Below are positions 45,168 to 54,910 of a stretch of 64,000 nucleotides of DNA, in pieces. The stretch's first letter is position 1, and every line of letters begins with the position of its first letter. A model generated the notes under the pieces. It was not told the DNA's origin. It did no database searches and saw only the letters and a list, made by a program, of their open reading frames with translations. Origin of the DNA: Glaciimonas immobilis (GTDB lineage Bacteria > Pseudomonadota > Gammaproteobacteria > Burkholderiales > Burkholderiaceae_D); the NCBI RefSeq assembly GCF_011947285.1, contig NZ_JAAOZT010000006.1, positions 372,001 to 436,000 of the forward strand. The letters are read 5' to 3'. Made by a program: the position numbers and the translations under genes.

Positions 45168-47044
45168 ACCGTGCCTCTTCCGCCCATGCGCGCAGGCCAG
45201 CGCGCTATCAAACCGCGTTGAACAGAGTGTAGCTCGGTCTCGGTAAATACGTTCAGCGCGACATGTCGTGCCAGATAATGTTCAAGTATGACGCCAAGTA
45301 AATAGGGGCTAACACCAGAAAACCCCGTCTCATCAATCGTTAAAGTACAGTTTACGCCGCGACCGTACACAAGTAATCCATTTCCGGGAAGACGACGCAC
45401 CACCGGTTTAGTGCTGGTACCGATCAAACTATCGATTTGGACATTTTGCTCTCGGTCTCCAGAGGCAACGAACAGACGTAACATATTGCGTAATGCTTGC
45501 CCGCCCACAGCATCGTCGAGATCGGACAACGGCATGTAATTAAAATTTAGTTGGCGGATCAAACGCCACGCAGTCTCGTCCTGCGCGAAAGGTGCACGTG
45601 AGGGACTCGGGGGCGAAATTAGCGTAACGCCATCAACGGGTATTGATTCCGCCATATTCAGATCGTTTATTCCGTTCTTCGGTATCAGACGCGGCAGATC
45701 GCGATTGGTAACTAATGCGTCGACCGATAAATACCGTATATCGTCTGAATAAGGCGCTTCGGCCTGATCCACCAGTGAGGCAAAAACTTCTGTTCCGACA
45801 TGATCCGTAGTCGCACCTTGTTTGCGAGCATCAACAGATATTAATCGTCGCTCACGCCTTACCGAGAAGTAGCGCCCATTGTTACCGGCATCGCTATGCA
45901 GCGTTTGATATAAAGGATTAAAAGCAATTTCAGCCGTATTTTGGCCGTGCTGTGCTAGCACGCGAGATGCCGAAAATATTTCATAGTCAAGGGGCTGGCT
46001 GCGATCGGGAATTAAATGAAAATCTGTCAGGGCCCGGTTGACCTCAATCCGATCAGTCCGTTTTGGAAATAAGTTAATAATGGGTGTACAAAAAAGCTGG
46101 AAGCGCGAGGCGTCTACGTGCGTTACCAACGAGAGTGGTAGCCGGTCCAGTAAGATTACGATTTCTGCTTCATTACTCTGAACCTCGCTCAACCCTTTAC
46201 TCAGATTGTTAATTGAAAAGAAATAAAAGCGATTACGGCAGGCAAAATACTCATGCAGCAGGTTATGCCCGTGAAAGGTATTCCAGGTTAGCGGTAGCAG
46301 GCCCTGATCAGGACTCAACCCGTCAAATCCGATCGCGTCTTTTGAGACGACATAGCCCTCGCCCCTTGGTGCGCCCTGACGCCGAACCACAGACGCTACC
46401 GTTCCCGCGTGTATCATTTCAAACAGATGGGAAACAATGCGTTCATCGCCGTTAATAAACACCGGCAGACGGTCGAGGCCTTTGAGTTGAGAAAATTGTA
46501 CGTCGCCTATAGTACGTAGTCGTAAGCGTAGTGCGCCACGTAGCTTCGCTTGCGGCAGGAGATGGCGCTCTAGGTCGGGTATGTCTGGAGGCACTGCGGT
46601 TAACTTCGCTTCTACTATTTCGGCAGGCCACAAAGTGACGTCCTGGCCGCTTCGAAATTCGCAAGCGGTTTTCTCTCCCATAGGTATGTTGGCTTTCAAT
46701 GTACTATGCCGAGGTACTTTAAAACCATTAAGGACGTCTCCTTCAGTCAGACTGGGGCGTAGGCGGGCGACCGCCATTGCGGGAGTAGGCGCAACATAAT
46801 TTGGATAGACAACCTCCAGTAGACGTTGCGTAAAACGCGGGAACTCGGCATCCATTTTCAGTTGAGTGCGTGCGGATAAGAAACAAAATGACTCAATCAA
46901 ACGTTCGACGTAAGGATCGGCAACGTCAATCCCTTGCATCCCGAGTCGGCCCGCAATCTTTGGATGCTGTGTCGAAAACTCGTTAGCCATCTCACGCATA
47001 TAAGTTAGTTCGCGACTGTAGTATTTAAGAAACTTTGGATCCAT
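45164..47044 (-). CDS. tssF: T6SS baseplate protein TssF
   Basis: A 626-residue TssF (ImpG/VasA family). Starts with the family signature YYSRELTYMREMANEF then FSTQHPKIAGRLG and VADPYVERLIESFCFL. Length is normal. It forms the baseplate wedge with TssG. Only 84 nt separate it from tssE, and it overlaps tssG, so these are one operon. Confidence 0.95.
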   Translation of the reverse strand: MDPKFLKYYSRELTYMREMANEFSTQHPKIAGRLGMQGIDVADPYVERLIESFCFLSARTQLKMDAEFPRFTQRLLEVVYPNYVAPTPAMAVARLRPSLTEGDVLNGFKVPRHSTLKANIPMGEKTACEFRSGQDVTLWPAEIVEAKLTAVPPDIPDLERHLLPQAKLRGALRLRLRTIGDVQFSQLKGLDRLPVFINGDERIVSHLFEMIHAGTVASVVRRQGAPRGEGYVVSKDAIGFDGLSPDQGLLPLTWNTFHGHNLLHEYFACRNRFYFFSINNLSKGLSEVQSNEAEIVILLDRLPLSLVTHVDASRFQLFCTPIINLFPKRTDRIEVNRALTDFHLIPDRSQPLDYEIFSASRVLAQHGQNTAEIAFNPLYQTLHSDAGNNGRYFSVRRERRLISVDARKQGATTDHVGTEVFASLVDQAEAPYSDDIRYLSVDALVTNRDLPRLIPKNGINDLNMAESIPVDGVTLISPPSPSRAPFAQDETAWRLIRQLNFNYMPLSDLDDAVGGQALRNMLRLFVASGDREQNVQIDSLIGTSTKPVVRRLPGNGLLVYGRGVNCTLTIDETGFSGVSPYLLGVILEHYLARHVALNVFTETELHSVQRGLIARWPARMGGRGTV

Positions 47045-47128
47045 TAAAAACTCTCAGGCGTAATCGCCTGCCTAGGTTAAATTATTTCCGTCATGCCAAG
47101 AAATCGGATAGTTACAGGGACTAAAAAA

Positions 47129-47668
47129 CTAAGATTCCAACAAGTTTATTCTTGACGTTTCAAGATCAAAAGCGGTCTGAATCTGGAACTCAAGGGGATA
47201 AGGGGACCATTTGATTAACCCAGACAGCGCGAATGTCAGCACGTTGTAATGGTTTGAATCGCTAACGTTTTTAAGCGGGCTAACTGAGACTGATTCGCGT
47301 ATCAGGCGCGGTTCAAAATCTAGCACCGCTTTACGGATCATTACCCCCACGTTAATCCAATTACGGTCCGCTATATGTCCTCCCCCAAAAGCAGGAATGC
47401 CGTAATTTAGGACTGAATTTGATATAGCAGGATGTGTATTTATATCAATTTCGCCATTAAGATTAATCGTATTTAGCAGCAAGGTCAGATCGCGCTTTAT
47501 GGCGGTGCGCATGGCTTGTGCGTCAAATAAACTTTCGTTAAAGGGTTCAGTCTGACGACCAGGTGCGTCATCCAGTAGCCGGTCAATCAGCGTTGGGAGA
47601 TAGGGAAACTCGCGTCGCTTATCTTTGTGCTTCATCATTGCATTCCGACCGTATTCCTCCATTGCCAT
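47129..47668 (-). CDS. tssE: T6SS baseplate protein TssE (gp25-like)
   Basis: Up to 179 residues, gp25/lysozyme-like fold that caps the sheath at the baseplate. PTLIDRLLDD near the N-terminus, the Glu of LLNTI... and the C-terminal RLIRESVSVSPL and FALSGLIKWSP regions fit the family. Start uncertain: 47668 gives MAMEEYG, while ATGs at 47638 or 47635 (MMKHKDKRREF) place the conserved region nearer the N-terminus. The 5' end overlaps the 3' end of the small ORF upstream. Confidence 0.9.
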   Translation of the reverse strand: MAMEEYGRNAMMKHKDKRREFPYLPTLIDRLLDDAPGRQTEPFNESLFDAQAMRTAIKRDLTLLLNTINLNGEIDINTHPAISNSVLNYGIPAFGGGHIADRNWINVGVMIRKAVLDFEPRLIRESVSVSPLKNVSDSNHYNVLTFALSGLIKWSPYPLEFQIQTAFDLETSRINLLES

Positions 47669-47915
47669 TGCTTGCGGCCATATTTATGAGTCCGAAATTC
47701 TGGAATTCAGCAATCGTTCCGGTTGTTTGGTCGGGATTGCCATCAACGCCTTGTAATAAAAATACAACCCCCTCCAATGACCGGAGACGCTTACGCAAAG
47801 GCGCAGAGTAGCGTTGTGGTACATGACTTAAAGGCTCTGTACCTGAAAATATATTCGATATCTTTAATTCGAAAGGCCTGTTCGATGCGCCAGGTATTAG
47901 GCGGTTAGATGTCAT
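47619..47915 (-). CDS. Unknown small protein in the T6SS operon
   Basis: A 98-codon ORF whose ATG overlaps the stop of the FHA gene (ATGA) and whose end overlaps the start of tssE in another frame. Reads SNRLIPGASNRPFELKIS, then SAPLRKRLRSLEGVVFLLQG and a Gly/Asn-rich end. No family recognised. The tight overlaps on both sides argue that it is translated. A frameshifted extension of a neighbour is an alternative, but neither neighbour looks truncated. Confidence 0.55.
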   Translation of the reverse strand: MTSNRLIPGASNRPFELKISNIFSGTEPLSHVPQRYSAPLRKRLRSLEGVVFLLQGVDGNPDQTTGTIAEFQNFGLINMAASNGNGGIRSECNDEAQR

Positions 47916-48904
47916 GGGGTAATCACTTTTACATCAATCACTGTTCCTGCAATTTGGAAGTGGCTATCCAGACTAATCATATGGTGTTCTCGTTGACTTA
48001 ATTGTCCGGTATACGGGGTGAGCCGAATGGGAGCGCCGTCCGGTGCAAACAGGCTTAGTATTTCATGTGGCTGCCGATCGGAAAAGAATGCGTCACCATT
48101 GAAATGATTTAATTCCGAAAGCACGGCGTTGATAGATGCGCTCCTTCCGAGAAGATCATTAAGCAGAGAACCGGAACAGACAGCTTCCTCATACCCAGAA
48201 AACGGGTCCTGAGGTATCGGAGCCATTTGGTAATTTTGTCGGACCGTCGTTCGTTCAGAACGGTTAGTACTTCCGCCCCGTAAAGTCTCCAAATATTCCT
48301 TTGACAAAGCCGCTAACGGATCGTCCGTGTCAAATTTGACGGGCGATCGGTCCGAAGCGAATCCAGTGCAGTCTTCCTTAGCGGATCGTCCGGAAATCAT
48401 TTCAGACGCACCGAAATATTTTTTTCTTGCTGGTATTAATGCCGGGCCATTTAATGCGAGCAACGAAGCGAGATCAAGATCACTGTCCGGCGCGAGTTCT
48501 GACTGCGTGGCCATTTCTCCGTGCGGAGCGATATTCCTAACATCGTCAGTGGAGGGACGACGAATTAATTCATCGGTAGCAGGTACACCTTTGGTCCACT
48601 TCTCAAAAAGCAAAATTCCGACTCCTGCTTCAATTACGTCGTCGTCATTAAGACATAACAGCCCGCCTTCTGGAAGCGCCAGATCGTTGACGTAACACGA
48701 AAATAACGCGCATTTATTTTCTATCATCGGCACACCTTTTACGCAAAAAAATCGAACAAACTCTTTCGCCTTTACCAATAATGAGGCATCACTCGAAGCG
48801 AGTACCCCGTTTGCAGGCATAAAAATACAGTCTTTGACAGCAACCGATATCGGCACCTCTCCAATGAGAAGCTCTCCGCCATAACGCGCTAATTTAACGA
48901 TCAT
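47912..48904 (-). CDS. T6SS FHA-like scaffold protein (TagH-like), degenerate
   Basis: A 330-residue protein. The first 110 residues resemble an FHA domain (ENKCALFSCYVNDLALPEGGLLCLNDDDVIEAG) but lack the usual Ser/His phosphothreonine-binding residues. The C-terminal part (DPLAALSKEYLETLRG, SLLNDLLGRSASINAVL, HEILSLFAP) matches the conserved tail of TagH proteins. TagH/Fha links T6SS assembly to threonine phosphorylation in some species; here that ability is doubtful. No kinase (PpkA) is in the window. Confidence 0.7.
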   Translation of the reverse strand: MIVKLARYGGELLIGEVPISVAVKDCIFMPANGVLASSDASLLVKAKEFVRFFCVKGVPMIENKCALFSCYVNDLALPEGGLLCLNDDDVIEAGVGILLFEKWTKGVPATDELIRRPSTDDVRNIAPHGEMATQSELAPDSDLDLASLLALNGPALIPARKKYFGASEMISGRSAKEDCTGFASDRSPVKFDTDDPLAALSKEYLETLRGGSTNRSERTTVRQNYQMAPIPQDPFSGYEEAVCSGSLLNDLLGRSASINAVLSELNHFNGDAFFSDRQPHEILSLFAPDGAPIRLTPYTGQLSQREHHMISLDSHFQIAGTVIDVKVITP

Positions 48905-48914
48905 TTTATATATC

Positions 48915-49118
48915 TCACGTTAATATTCTTACTCCACATTTATTTCGATATGGTGTTCCATTAGGTGCGTCACCGAAGCTCGCAATGTCTTGAAAGTTAT
49001 ATTGTTTCTGACCGGTAAAAGATATGACATCCGATTGAAATATGGAAAATCCTCCTTCTTCTACAAGCTTATCAGTACAAAAAAATTGAAAATCACTAAG
49101 GAAAATTTCCATAGCCAT
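48915..49118 (-). CDS. Small unknown ORF heading the leftward T6SS operon
   Basis: A 67-codon ORF ten nt before the FHA gene, beginning MAMEIFLSDFQFFCTDKL and rich in Phe/Asp. No family recognised and no strong ribosome binding site, but it lies exactly in the operon path and upstream of it begins the AT-rich divergent region. Could be a real short gene or a leader ORF. Confidence 0.45.
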   Translation of the reverse strand: MAMEIFLSDFQFFCTDKLVEEGGFSIFQSDVISFTGQKQYNFQDIASFGDAPNGTPYRNKCGVRILT

Positions 49119-49517
49119 AATTTAGATATCAAAAAATATTAAATTGCTTTTGAAGAGAAATATCTATTGCCCTAATTATGACGAGTTATGGCGAATTTTA
49201 AATACTTTGGAGGTAAGAACTTTCTTATATTTATAAAAGTATTTTATTTTTCAGAAAAAAATACGGCTAAATGATCGAACAAATTTGGAAGACTAAAGTC
49301 CGTTTTTCATTGGCTAAAACAAATTTTCTTTCCCCTTATTTTTTCATTTATTTTTGGGGAAAAGATGTCTGAAAAAATAAATATCAGAATATTCTTAGTC
49401 TTAAATTTGTCTGCATGTGTGTACTATGCAAGGGATCGAACGGGCCACGAAAGATTATGAGCAAACGTTCCGTGGTGGTTCCGACCCTTAAAATTTAAAT
49501 TATAGAACACAGAATTC
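49119..49517. promoter_or_regulatory. AT-rich divergent promoter region of the T6SS
   Basis: 399 bases, markedly richer in A and T than the flanks (runs of AAAAAA, TTTTT), between the leftward operon and tssH. Both transcripts must start here. I could not pick a convincing -35/-10 or -24/-12 pair. The composition suits silencing by an H-NS-like protein, which is inference. Confidence 0.45.
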
Positions 49518-52442
49518 ATGGATTTTTCTCGCCAGGTACTATTTGCAAAACTTGATCGAAAACTTTTCAAAAGCATAGAGGGGGCAACGTTATTTTGTAA
49601 GCTGCGCGGAAATCCATACGTCGAGCTTGGACATTGGTTGCATCAGATATTGGCATCGGACGATTCTGACATGCGAAGCATCATTCGACATTTTCGATTA
49701 GATAACGATCTGTTGGAAAATAGCGTTGCTGAGTCGCTTAATCGGTTGCCCTCAGGTGCCTCTTCGATCAATGACTTTTCCCACCACATCGATACTGCAA
49801 TCGAGCGTGCGTGGATATCCGCCTCAATAGAATTCGACGACGTAGAAATAAGGTGCGGTCACCTTTTACTCGCTTTGCTATCAACAACTGATCTACGCCG
49901 GATATTGCTTGATATCTGTTCAAATTTCCAATCTATTCAGATTCAAGAATTAAAGAAATTGCTGGCTTCAGATTTGAACGTACCGCTGCGCCGCAACTCG
50001 GCCTCAAATTTATACGATACCGAGCACGATATATTATTCGACGATGCTCGCTTTACAACCGCAGGGGAAAGATCGGATCAGAAGTGGCTTGCGCGTTATT
50101 GCTTTGACTTGACCGCATTGGCACGAGAAAAAAAAATCGATCCCGTTATCGGTCGTGAACACGAAATTCGGACCATGATAGATATTTTGTTGCGACGGAG
50201 GCAGAACAATCCGCTTCTTACCGGTGACGCAGGGGTTGGAAAAACAGCGGTAGTCGAAGGTTTGGCGCTGGCTATAGCTAATGGTCAGGTTCCTCCTGCT
50301 CTCGAACATGTACGTCTGCTGTCGCTTGACATGGGGGCATTACTTGCGGGCGCTAGTGTTAAAGGGGAATTCGAGACTCGGTTGAAGGGGGTGTTAGATG
50401 AAGCAATTGCCTCTCAATCGCCAATTATTCTGTTTATCGATGAGGTGCATACGCTGATCGGTGCGGGTGGAAACGTTGGCACAGGCGATGCAGCTAATTT
50501 ATTGAAGCCAGCGTTAGCGAGGGGAGCTCTGCGCACCATTGGGGCTACTACCTGGATCGAATATAAGCGACATATAGAAAAAGACTCCGCGTTAACCCGT
50601 CGCTTTCAAGTGCTTCAAGTTCCGGAGCCAGAAGTTACTAGCGCCATAACAATGTTGCGCGGTTTAGTAGATATATTGGAAACGCACCACGGAGTCTTGA
50701 TTTTGGACGAGGCCGTGGTGGCAGCGGTTAAATTTTCACATCGATATATACCAGACCGCCAATTACCGGACAAGGCAATTAGTCTCTTGGACACCGCATG
50801 CGCACGAGTTGCAGTAGCTTTGCATGCCTCTCCTGCACCGCTGCAAATGTTGCAGTTCCAGCTGAGTGCTGTCCAGTCCGAACTGGATATGCAAAAAAAA
50901 GAACATCGCCTCGGAAAATGTGATGAAGAGCAAGTTCACAAGCTGCGGAAAAAAATCGTGCAGATTGAGGATGAAGTTCGCACGCAAGAGACACGTTGGG
51001 AGAGGGAAAAAAGTCTTACGCGGCGTATTTTGGCCGTCCGTCAGGTAATAAGTACGCACGCTCTGATAAATGATGCCTCTGCGCAGGCAGTTGTGAAAAC
51101 TAATGTAGTAACTGGTTCAATAAATGATCCTATAAATGGTCCTATAACTAGTCCTATCACTTCTGCATTTACCCATAGAGAAGAAAGTACGGTCTCGGGA
51201 ACGCAAATAACAAAGTTTTCTGGCGCGGATGATTCGACTATGCCGTTGGATATCGTAGAACCCGTTGCGTTAAGCAATAGGCTGCACCTGCAGGGCGCGC
51301 ATATTGCCTTACATGTGACAGATTGCCCAAAAACAATGGGGATCGAAGCGGCAAGCAAAGATAGTCTACGAAAATTAGAAGCCGAACTTGCTGATTATCA
51401 ACAAGATCGGCCCTTGATACAATCCGAAGTTAACGCGTCGGTCATCGCGTCTATTGTTGCCGATTGGACTGGCATACCAGTCGGGCGAATGCTCAAAAAT
51501 GAAATTGAAGTCGTTCTGGAGTTAAGCCAGAAATTAGCGAAACGTGTCATTGGGCAGCCCTCCGCCATCTCCGTTATTAGCGAGCGATTTCATACCGCGC
51601 GGGCCAACATGGGTGACCCGGATAAACCAATAGGGGTCTTCATGTTGGTGGGTCCTTCAGGGGTGGGAAAGACAGAAACAGCGCACGCGATCGCTGAAAT
51701 ATTATATGGCGGTGAACAAAATCTAATCACCATTAATATGAATGAATATCAGGAAGCGCATACGGTATCTTCCCTCAAAGGTGCTCCACCTGGATATGTC
51801 GGTTACGGTGAGGGAGGTGTGCTGACTGAAGCAGTTCGGCGCCGGCCATATAGTGTTGTTTTACTTGATGAGGTCGAAAAAGCGCACTCAGACGTCCATG
51901 AAGTCTTTTATCAAGTATTCGATAAGGCAGGAATGGAAGATGGTGAAGGCCGTCATGTTGATTTTCGAAACACTGTACTCCTGCTGACCAGCAACATTGG
52001 AAGCGATTTGCTCGCAAAATTGTGCGCTGATCCAGCACATATTCCGGATACTCGAACTTTGCAAGCGGCCCTTCAGCCAGAGTTGCTGAAAGCTTTTCCT
52101 GCCGCTTTTATCGCACGGGTTTGCGTTGTCCCCTTTCTCCCATTAGTGGGTGAAGCTATTACGCACATCATACAGATTCATTTGGAACGTATTTGTGAGC
52201 GGATGCTCCGAAATCACCAAATAACGTTGAACTATAGCGAACGGTTGGTAACATTTATAGCGGCACAGTCTCTGAGTGCTGAGTCAGGTGCACGAATGCC
52301 GATCAGCTTTATTGAGCAACGAATATTGCCTGAACTTAGTCGTTACTGGCTGATAGGGCAGGGTAAAGACGCACCCATTAAGCGCATCTGGATAGATGTA
52401 GACCAAGACACGTTCGTTTATCGTACAGACTGCAACGCCTGA
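49518..52442 (+). CDS. tssH: T6SS ATPase TssH/ClpV
   Basis: A 974-residue Hsp100 disaggregase that recycles contracted sheath. N-terminal repeat domain (about 1-155), AAA1 with Walker A GDAGVGKTA (about 236) and Walker B ILFIDEVHT, coiled-coil middle domain (about 440-510), AAA2 with GPSGVGKTE (about 712) and VVLLDEVEKAHSD, then the C-terminal ClpB-D2 domain. Between the middle domain and AAA2 an atypical insertion (about 520-620) contains short Ile-Asn/Thr-Pro repeats. Longer than usual (about 880-900). Weak ribosome binding site. Confidence 0.95.
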   Translation: MDFSRQVLFAKLDRKLFKSIEGATLFCKLRGNPYVELGHWLHQILASDDSDMRSIIRHFRLDNDLLENSVAESLNRLPSGASSINDFSHHIDTAIERAWISASIEFDDVEIRCGHLLLALLSTTDLRRILLDICSNFQSIQIQELKKLLASDLNVPLRRNSASNLYDTEHDILFDDARFTTAGERSDQKWLARYCFDLTALAREKKIDPVIGREHEIRTMIDILLRRRQNNPLLTGDAGVGKTAVVEGLALAIANGQVPPALEHVRLLSLDMGALLAGASVKGEFETRLKGVLDEAIASQSPIILFIDEVHTLIGAGGNVGTGDAANLLKPALARGALRTIGATTWIEYKRHIEKDSALTRRFQVLQVPEPEVTSAITMLRGLVDILETHHGVLILDEAVVAAVKFSHRYIPDRQLPDKAISLLDTACARVAVALHASPAPLQMLQFQLSAVQSELDMQKKEHRLGKCDEEQVHKLRKKIVQIEDEVRTQETRWEREKSLTRRILAVRQVISTHALINDASAQAVVKTNVVTGSINDPINGPITSPITSAFTHREESTVSGTQITKFSGADDSTMPLDIVEPVALSNRLHLQGAHIALHVTDCPKTMGIEAASKDSLRKLEAELADYQQDRPLIQSEVNASVIASIVADWTGIPVGRMLKNEIEVVLELSQKLAKRVIGQPSAISVISERFHTARANMGDPDKPIGVFMLVGPSGVGKTETAHAIAEILYGGEQNLITINMNEYQEAHTVSSLKGAPPGYVGYGEGGVLTEAVRRRPYSVVLLDEVEKAHSDVHEVFYQVFDKAGMEDGEGRHVDFRNTVLLLTSNIGSDLLAKLCADPAHIPDTRTLQAALQPELLKAFPAAFIARVCVVPFLPLVGEAITHIIQIHLERICERMLRNHQITLNYSERLVTFIAAQSLSAESGARMPISFIEQRILPELSRYWLIGQGKDAPIKRIWIDVDQDTFVYRTDCNA
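51117..51164. repeat. Imperfect 12-15 bp repeats within tssH
   Basis: ATAAATGATCCT, ATAAATGGTCCT, ATAACTAGTCCT and ATCACTTCT follow in tandem, encoding IND-P, ING-P, ITS-P and ITS units of the ClpV insertion. In-frame expansion by slippage is likely. Confidence 0.7.
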
Positions 52443-52799
52443 GTTAGTAAATTTTTTTCTTGAGCTTGCGTAAGTCTTACGTACGTTTGCTGAAAGATTC
52501 ATATCAATTCAACTGCTGTTTTTTCCATGCGATTTTTGCGCAGGGATTGACGTCGCCAAAAATTTTAGGTGCACCGATTTTCCATCTTTAATTATTCATC
52601 TTTTTTACGTAAAAATGGTTGTGCATAAGAAAAGCGCAACCGCTATTTTTAAGTTTTTATTTGCTGCTTGTAGTTAGTAAATTCATTCAGTTCAAGTATT
52701 GCGCTGTAAAGAAGCCCGCAGGCTGTTGTCAGTATTCTTATGATTTGTGGCCGTGTACCTTTGAGTAGTATTTTTATAATCAACATTTAGAAAGGCGTT
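52443..52799 (+). other. tssH-tssB gap with a terminator
   Basis: 357 bases. An 8-bp stem GGTTGTGC (52617-52624) with GCGCAACC (52634-52641), one G-U pair, is followed by CTATTTTT (terminator candidate for tssH). The remainder is AT-rich and probably holds the promoter of the tssB-tssC-hcp operon, not identified precisely. AAAGG precedes the tssB ATG. Confidence 0.45.
52617..52650 (+). terminator. Candidate terminator after tssH
   Basis: GGTTGTGC/GCGCAACC stem, 9-nt loop, then a T5 run at 52646-52650. The T-run begins five nt after the stem, so efficiency may be partial. Confidence 0.5.
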
Positions 52800-53336
52800 A
52801 TGTCGATATCCAATAGTTCACAAAAATTTATCGCGCGAAATCGAGCTCCCCGGGTGCAAATCGAGTACGAGGTAGAAATTTATGGCTCCGAAAAGAAGGT
52901 TGAGCTGCCATTTGTAATGGGCGTTCTGGCTAATTTATCTGGGAATCCTGTAGACGCGTTGCCGTCAGTAGGTGAGAGAAAGTTTTTCGGTATCGACGTT
53001 GATAACTTCGACGAGCGTATGAAGGCGATGCAACCCCGGGTTGCATTATCGGTGCCGAATACGTTAACGGGGGGCGGTCAGCTATTGGTTGATCTCACGT
53101 TCGAGAATATCGAGGATTTTTCTCCTGCTGCTATTGCTCTGAAAGTTTCGGCCTTGGCCCAATTGCTCGAAGCGCGTACCCAATTAGCCAATCTGCAAAC
53201 TTACATGGATGGAAAGTCGGGCGCAGAAAGTTTGATTATCAGTGTTTTGAAAGATCCCGGTTTACTTAAATCATTGGCTAAAGGACCTAAGCCGGAATCC
53301 GCCACCACACCGGACGATCCTCCATCTCCAGATTAA
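52800..53336 (+). CDS. tssB: T6SS contractile sheath small subunit
   Basis: A 178-residue VipA homologue that intertwines with TssC to build the sheath around the Hcp tube. RAPRVQIEYEVEIYGSEKKVELPFVMGVLANLSG is the conserved start (cited in parts) and the middle motif FGIDVDNFDERMKAM and NLQTYMDGKSGAE toward the end are diagnostic. tssC follows after 56 nt. Confidence 0.97.
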   Translation: MSISNSSQKFIARNRAPRVQIEYEVEIYGSEKKVELPFVMGVLANLSGNPVDALPSVGERKFFGIDVDNFDERMKAMQPRVALSVPNTLTGGGQLLVDLTFENIEDFSPAAIALKVSALAQLLEARTQLANLQTYMDGKSGAESLIISVLKDPGLLKSLAKGPKPESATTPDDPPSPD

Positions 53337-53392
53337 TTATCCGGGTAGTTCGCGTCCTGGAAAAAATAACGAACCAATTTAAAGAGGAAAAT

Positions 53393-54892
53393 ATGGCCGT
53401 GCGTGAAACCCAAGGTCCCGCTGCAGAAAATGCTGCAGCGGCGCAGTCTGACTTCAGTACTTTACTGTCCAGGGAATTTAAACCGAAAACCGATCAAGCG
53501 CGCGAGGCAGTGGAAAGTGCTGTCCAGACGCTAGCCGAACAAGCGTTGGCTAATGCCATCACGATAAGTGACGATGCCTATAAGAACATCCAGGCGATCA
53601 TCGCTGAAATTGATGAAAAACTTTCACAGCAGATCAACCTGATTTTGCATCACGCTGAATTTCAGCAAGTTGAAAGTGCGTGGCGCGGGTTGCATCATTT
53701 GGTCACCAATACAGAGACTGATGAAAATCTTAAAATTCGATTTATGGATATTTCTAAGGATGAATTGCGGCGCACCATGAAGCGTTACAAAGGCGTGGCG
53801 TGGGATCAAAGTCCATTTTTTAAACAAATTTACGAGGAGGAATATGGCCAACTAGGCGGAGAGCCCTACGGATGTCTGGTTGCTGATTATTACTTCGATC
53901 ATACGCCGCCGGATGTGGACTTGTTGGCTTCCATTGCTAAGGTCGCCGCAGCGTCGCATTCGCCCTTCATTACAGGGGCATCACCAGCGGTGTTGCAAAT
54001 GGACTCGTGGCAAGAGCTGGCAAATCCTCGTGACCTGACTAAAATATTTACCCAAAACCTGGAATATGCTTCTTGGAATGCGCTGCGTAATTCTGAGGAT
54101 GCGCGTTATATCGGTATGACTATGCCGCGATTTTTGGCTCGCTTACCATATGGAAGCAGCACCAATCCCGTCGACGAGTTCGATTTTGAAGAAACGACCG
54201 ACGGGGCCGATCATCGCAATTATGTCTGGGCGAACGCGGCTTATGCGATGGCGGTAAACATTAATCGCTCTTTTAAACGCTATGGCTGGTGTACTTTGAT
54301 CCGGGGTGTTGAAAGCGGCGGCGTGGTCGAAAATCTTCCCTGCCACACTTTTCCTACCGATGACGGTGGGGTTGACATTAAATGTCCTACCGAGATCGCG
54401 ATTTCTGACCGCCGTGAAGCTGAGCTGGCTAAAAACGGTTTTATACCCCTGATTCATCGTAAGAACACGGATTATGCCGCATTCATAGGCGCGCAATCTC
54501 TGCAAAAGCCAGCTGAATATCATGATTCTGATGCCACAGCCAACGCAAATTTGTCGGCGCGCTTGCCGTATCTGTTTGCATGCTCTCGGTTTGCTCACTA
54601 CCTGAAATGTATTGTTAGAGACAAAATTGGCTCGTTCAAAGAGCGAGAAGAAATGCAGCAATGGTTGAACGGCTGGGTAATGAATTACGTCGATGCAGAT
54701 CCGGCAAATTCCTCTCAGGAAACGAAAGCACGTCGTCCATTGGCTGCTGCCGAAGTAGTGGTCGAGGACGTCGAGGGCAATCCGGGTTACTACCAGGCTA
54801 AGTTTTTCTTGCGCCCGCACTTTCAACTGGAAGGTCTGACCGTGTCATTGCGACTCGTTGCGAAACTACCTTTAGTCAAGGAGGCAGCATAG
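53393..54892 (+). CDS. tssC: T6SS contractile sheath large subunit
   Basis: A 499-residue VipB homologue. Conserved: AEFQQVESAWRGLHHLV (about 90-106), YGCLVADYYFDHTPPDVDLL, ASHSPFITGASP, MPRFLARLPYG and FLRPHFQLEGLTVSLRLVAKLP at the C-terminus (shown in part). It supplies the ClpV-recognised sheath wall. The ribosome binding site is AAAGAGGAAAAT. Confidence 0.97.
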   Translation: MAVRETQGPAAENAAAAQSDFSTLLSREFKPKTDQAREAVESAVQTLAEQALANAITISDDAYKNIQAIIAEIDEKLSQQINLILHHAEFQQVESAWRGLHHLVTNTETDENLKIRFMDISKDELRRTMKRYKGVAWDQSPFFKQIYEEEYGQLGGEPYGCLVADYYFDHTPPDVDLLASIAKVAAASHSPFITGASPAVLQMDSWQELANPRDLTKIFTQNLEYASWNALRNSEDARYIGMTMPRFLARLPYGSSTNPVDEFDFEETTDGADHRNYVWANAAYAMAVNINRSFKRYGWCTLIRGVESGGVVENLPCHTFPTDDGGVDIKCPTEIAISDRREAELAKNGFIPLIHRKNTDYAAFIGAQSLQKPAEYHDSDATANANLSARLPYLFACSRFAHYLKCIVRDKIGSFKEREEMQQWLNGWVMNYVDADPANSSQETKARRPLAAAEVVVEDVEGNPGYYQAKFFLRPHFQLEGLTVSLRLVAKLPLVKEAA

Positions 54893-54910
54893 CTAAAGGT
54901 ATGACTAGGT

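Noticed and set aside
54143-54826. Long minus-strand ORF (227 codons) opposite tssC
   Set aside because: It lies wholly antisense to a strongly conserved gene and shows no protein family features.
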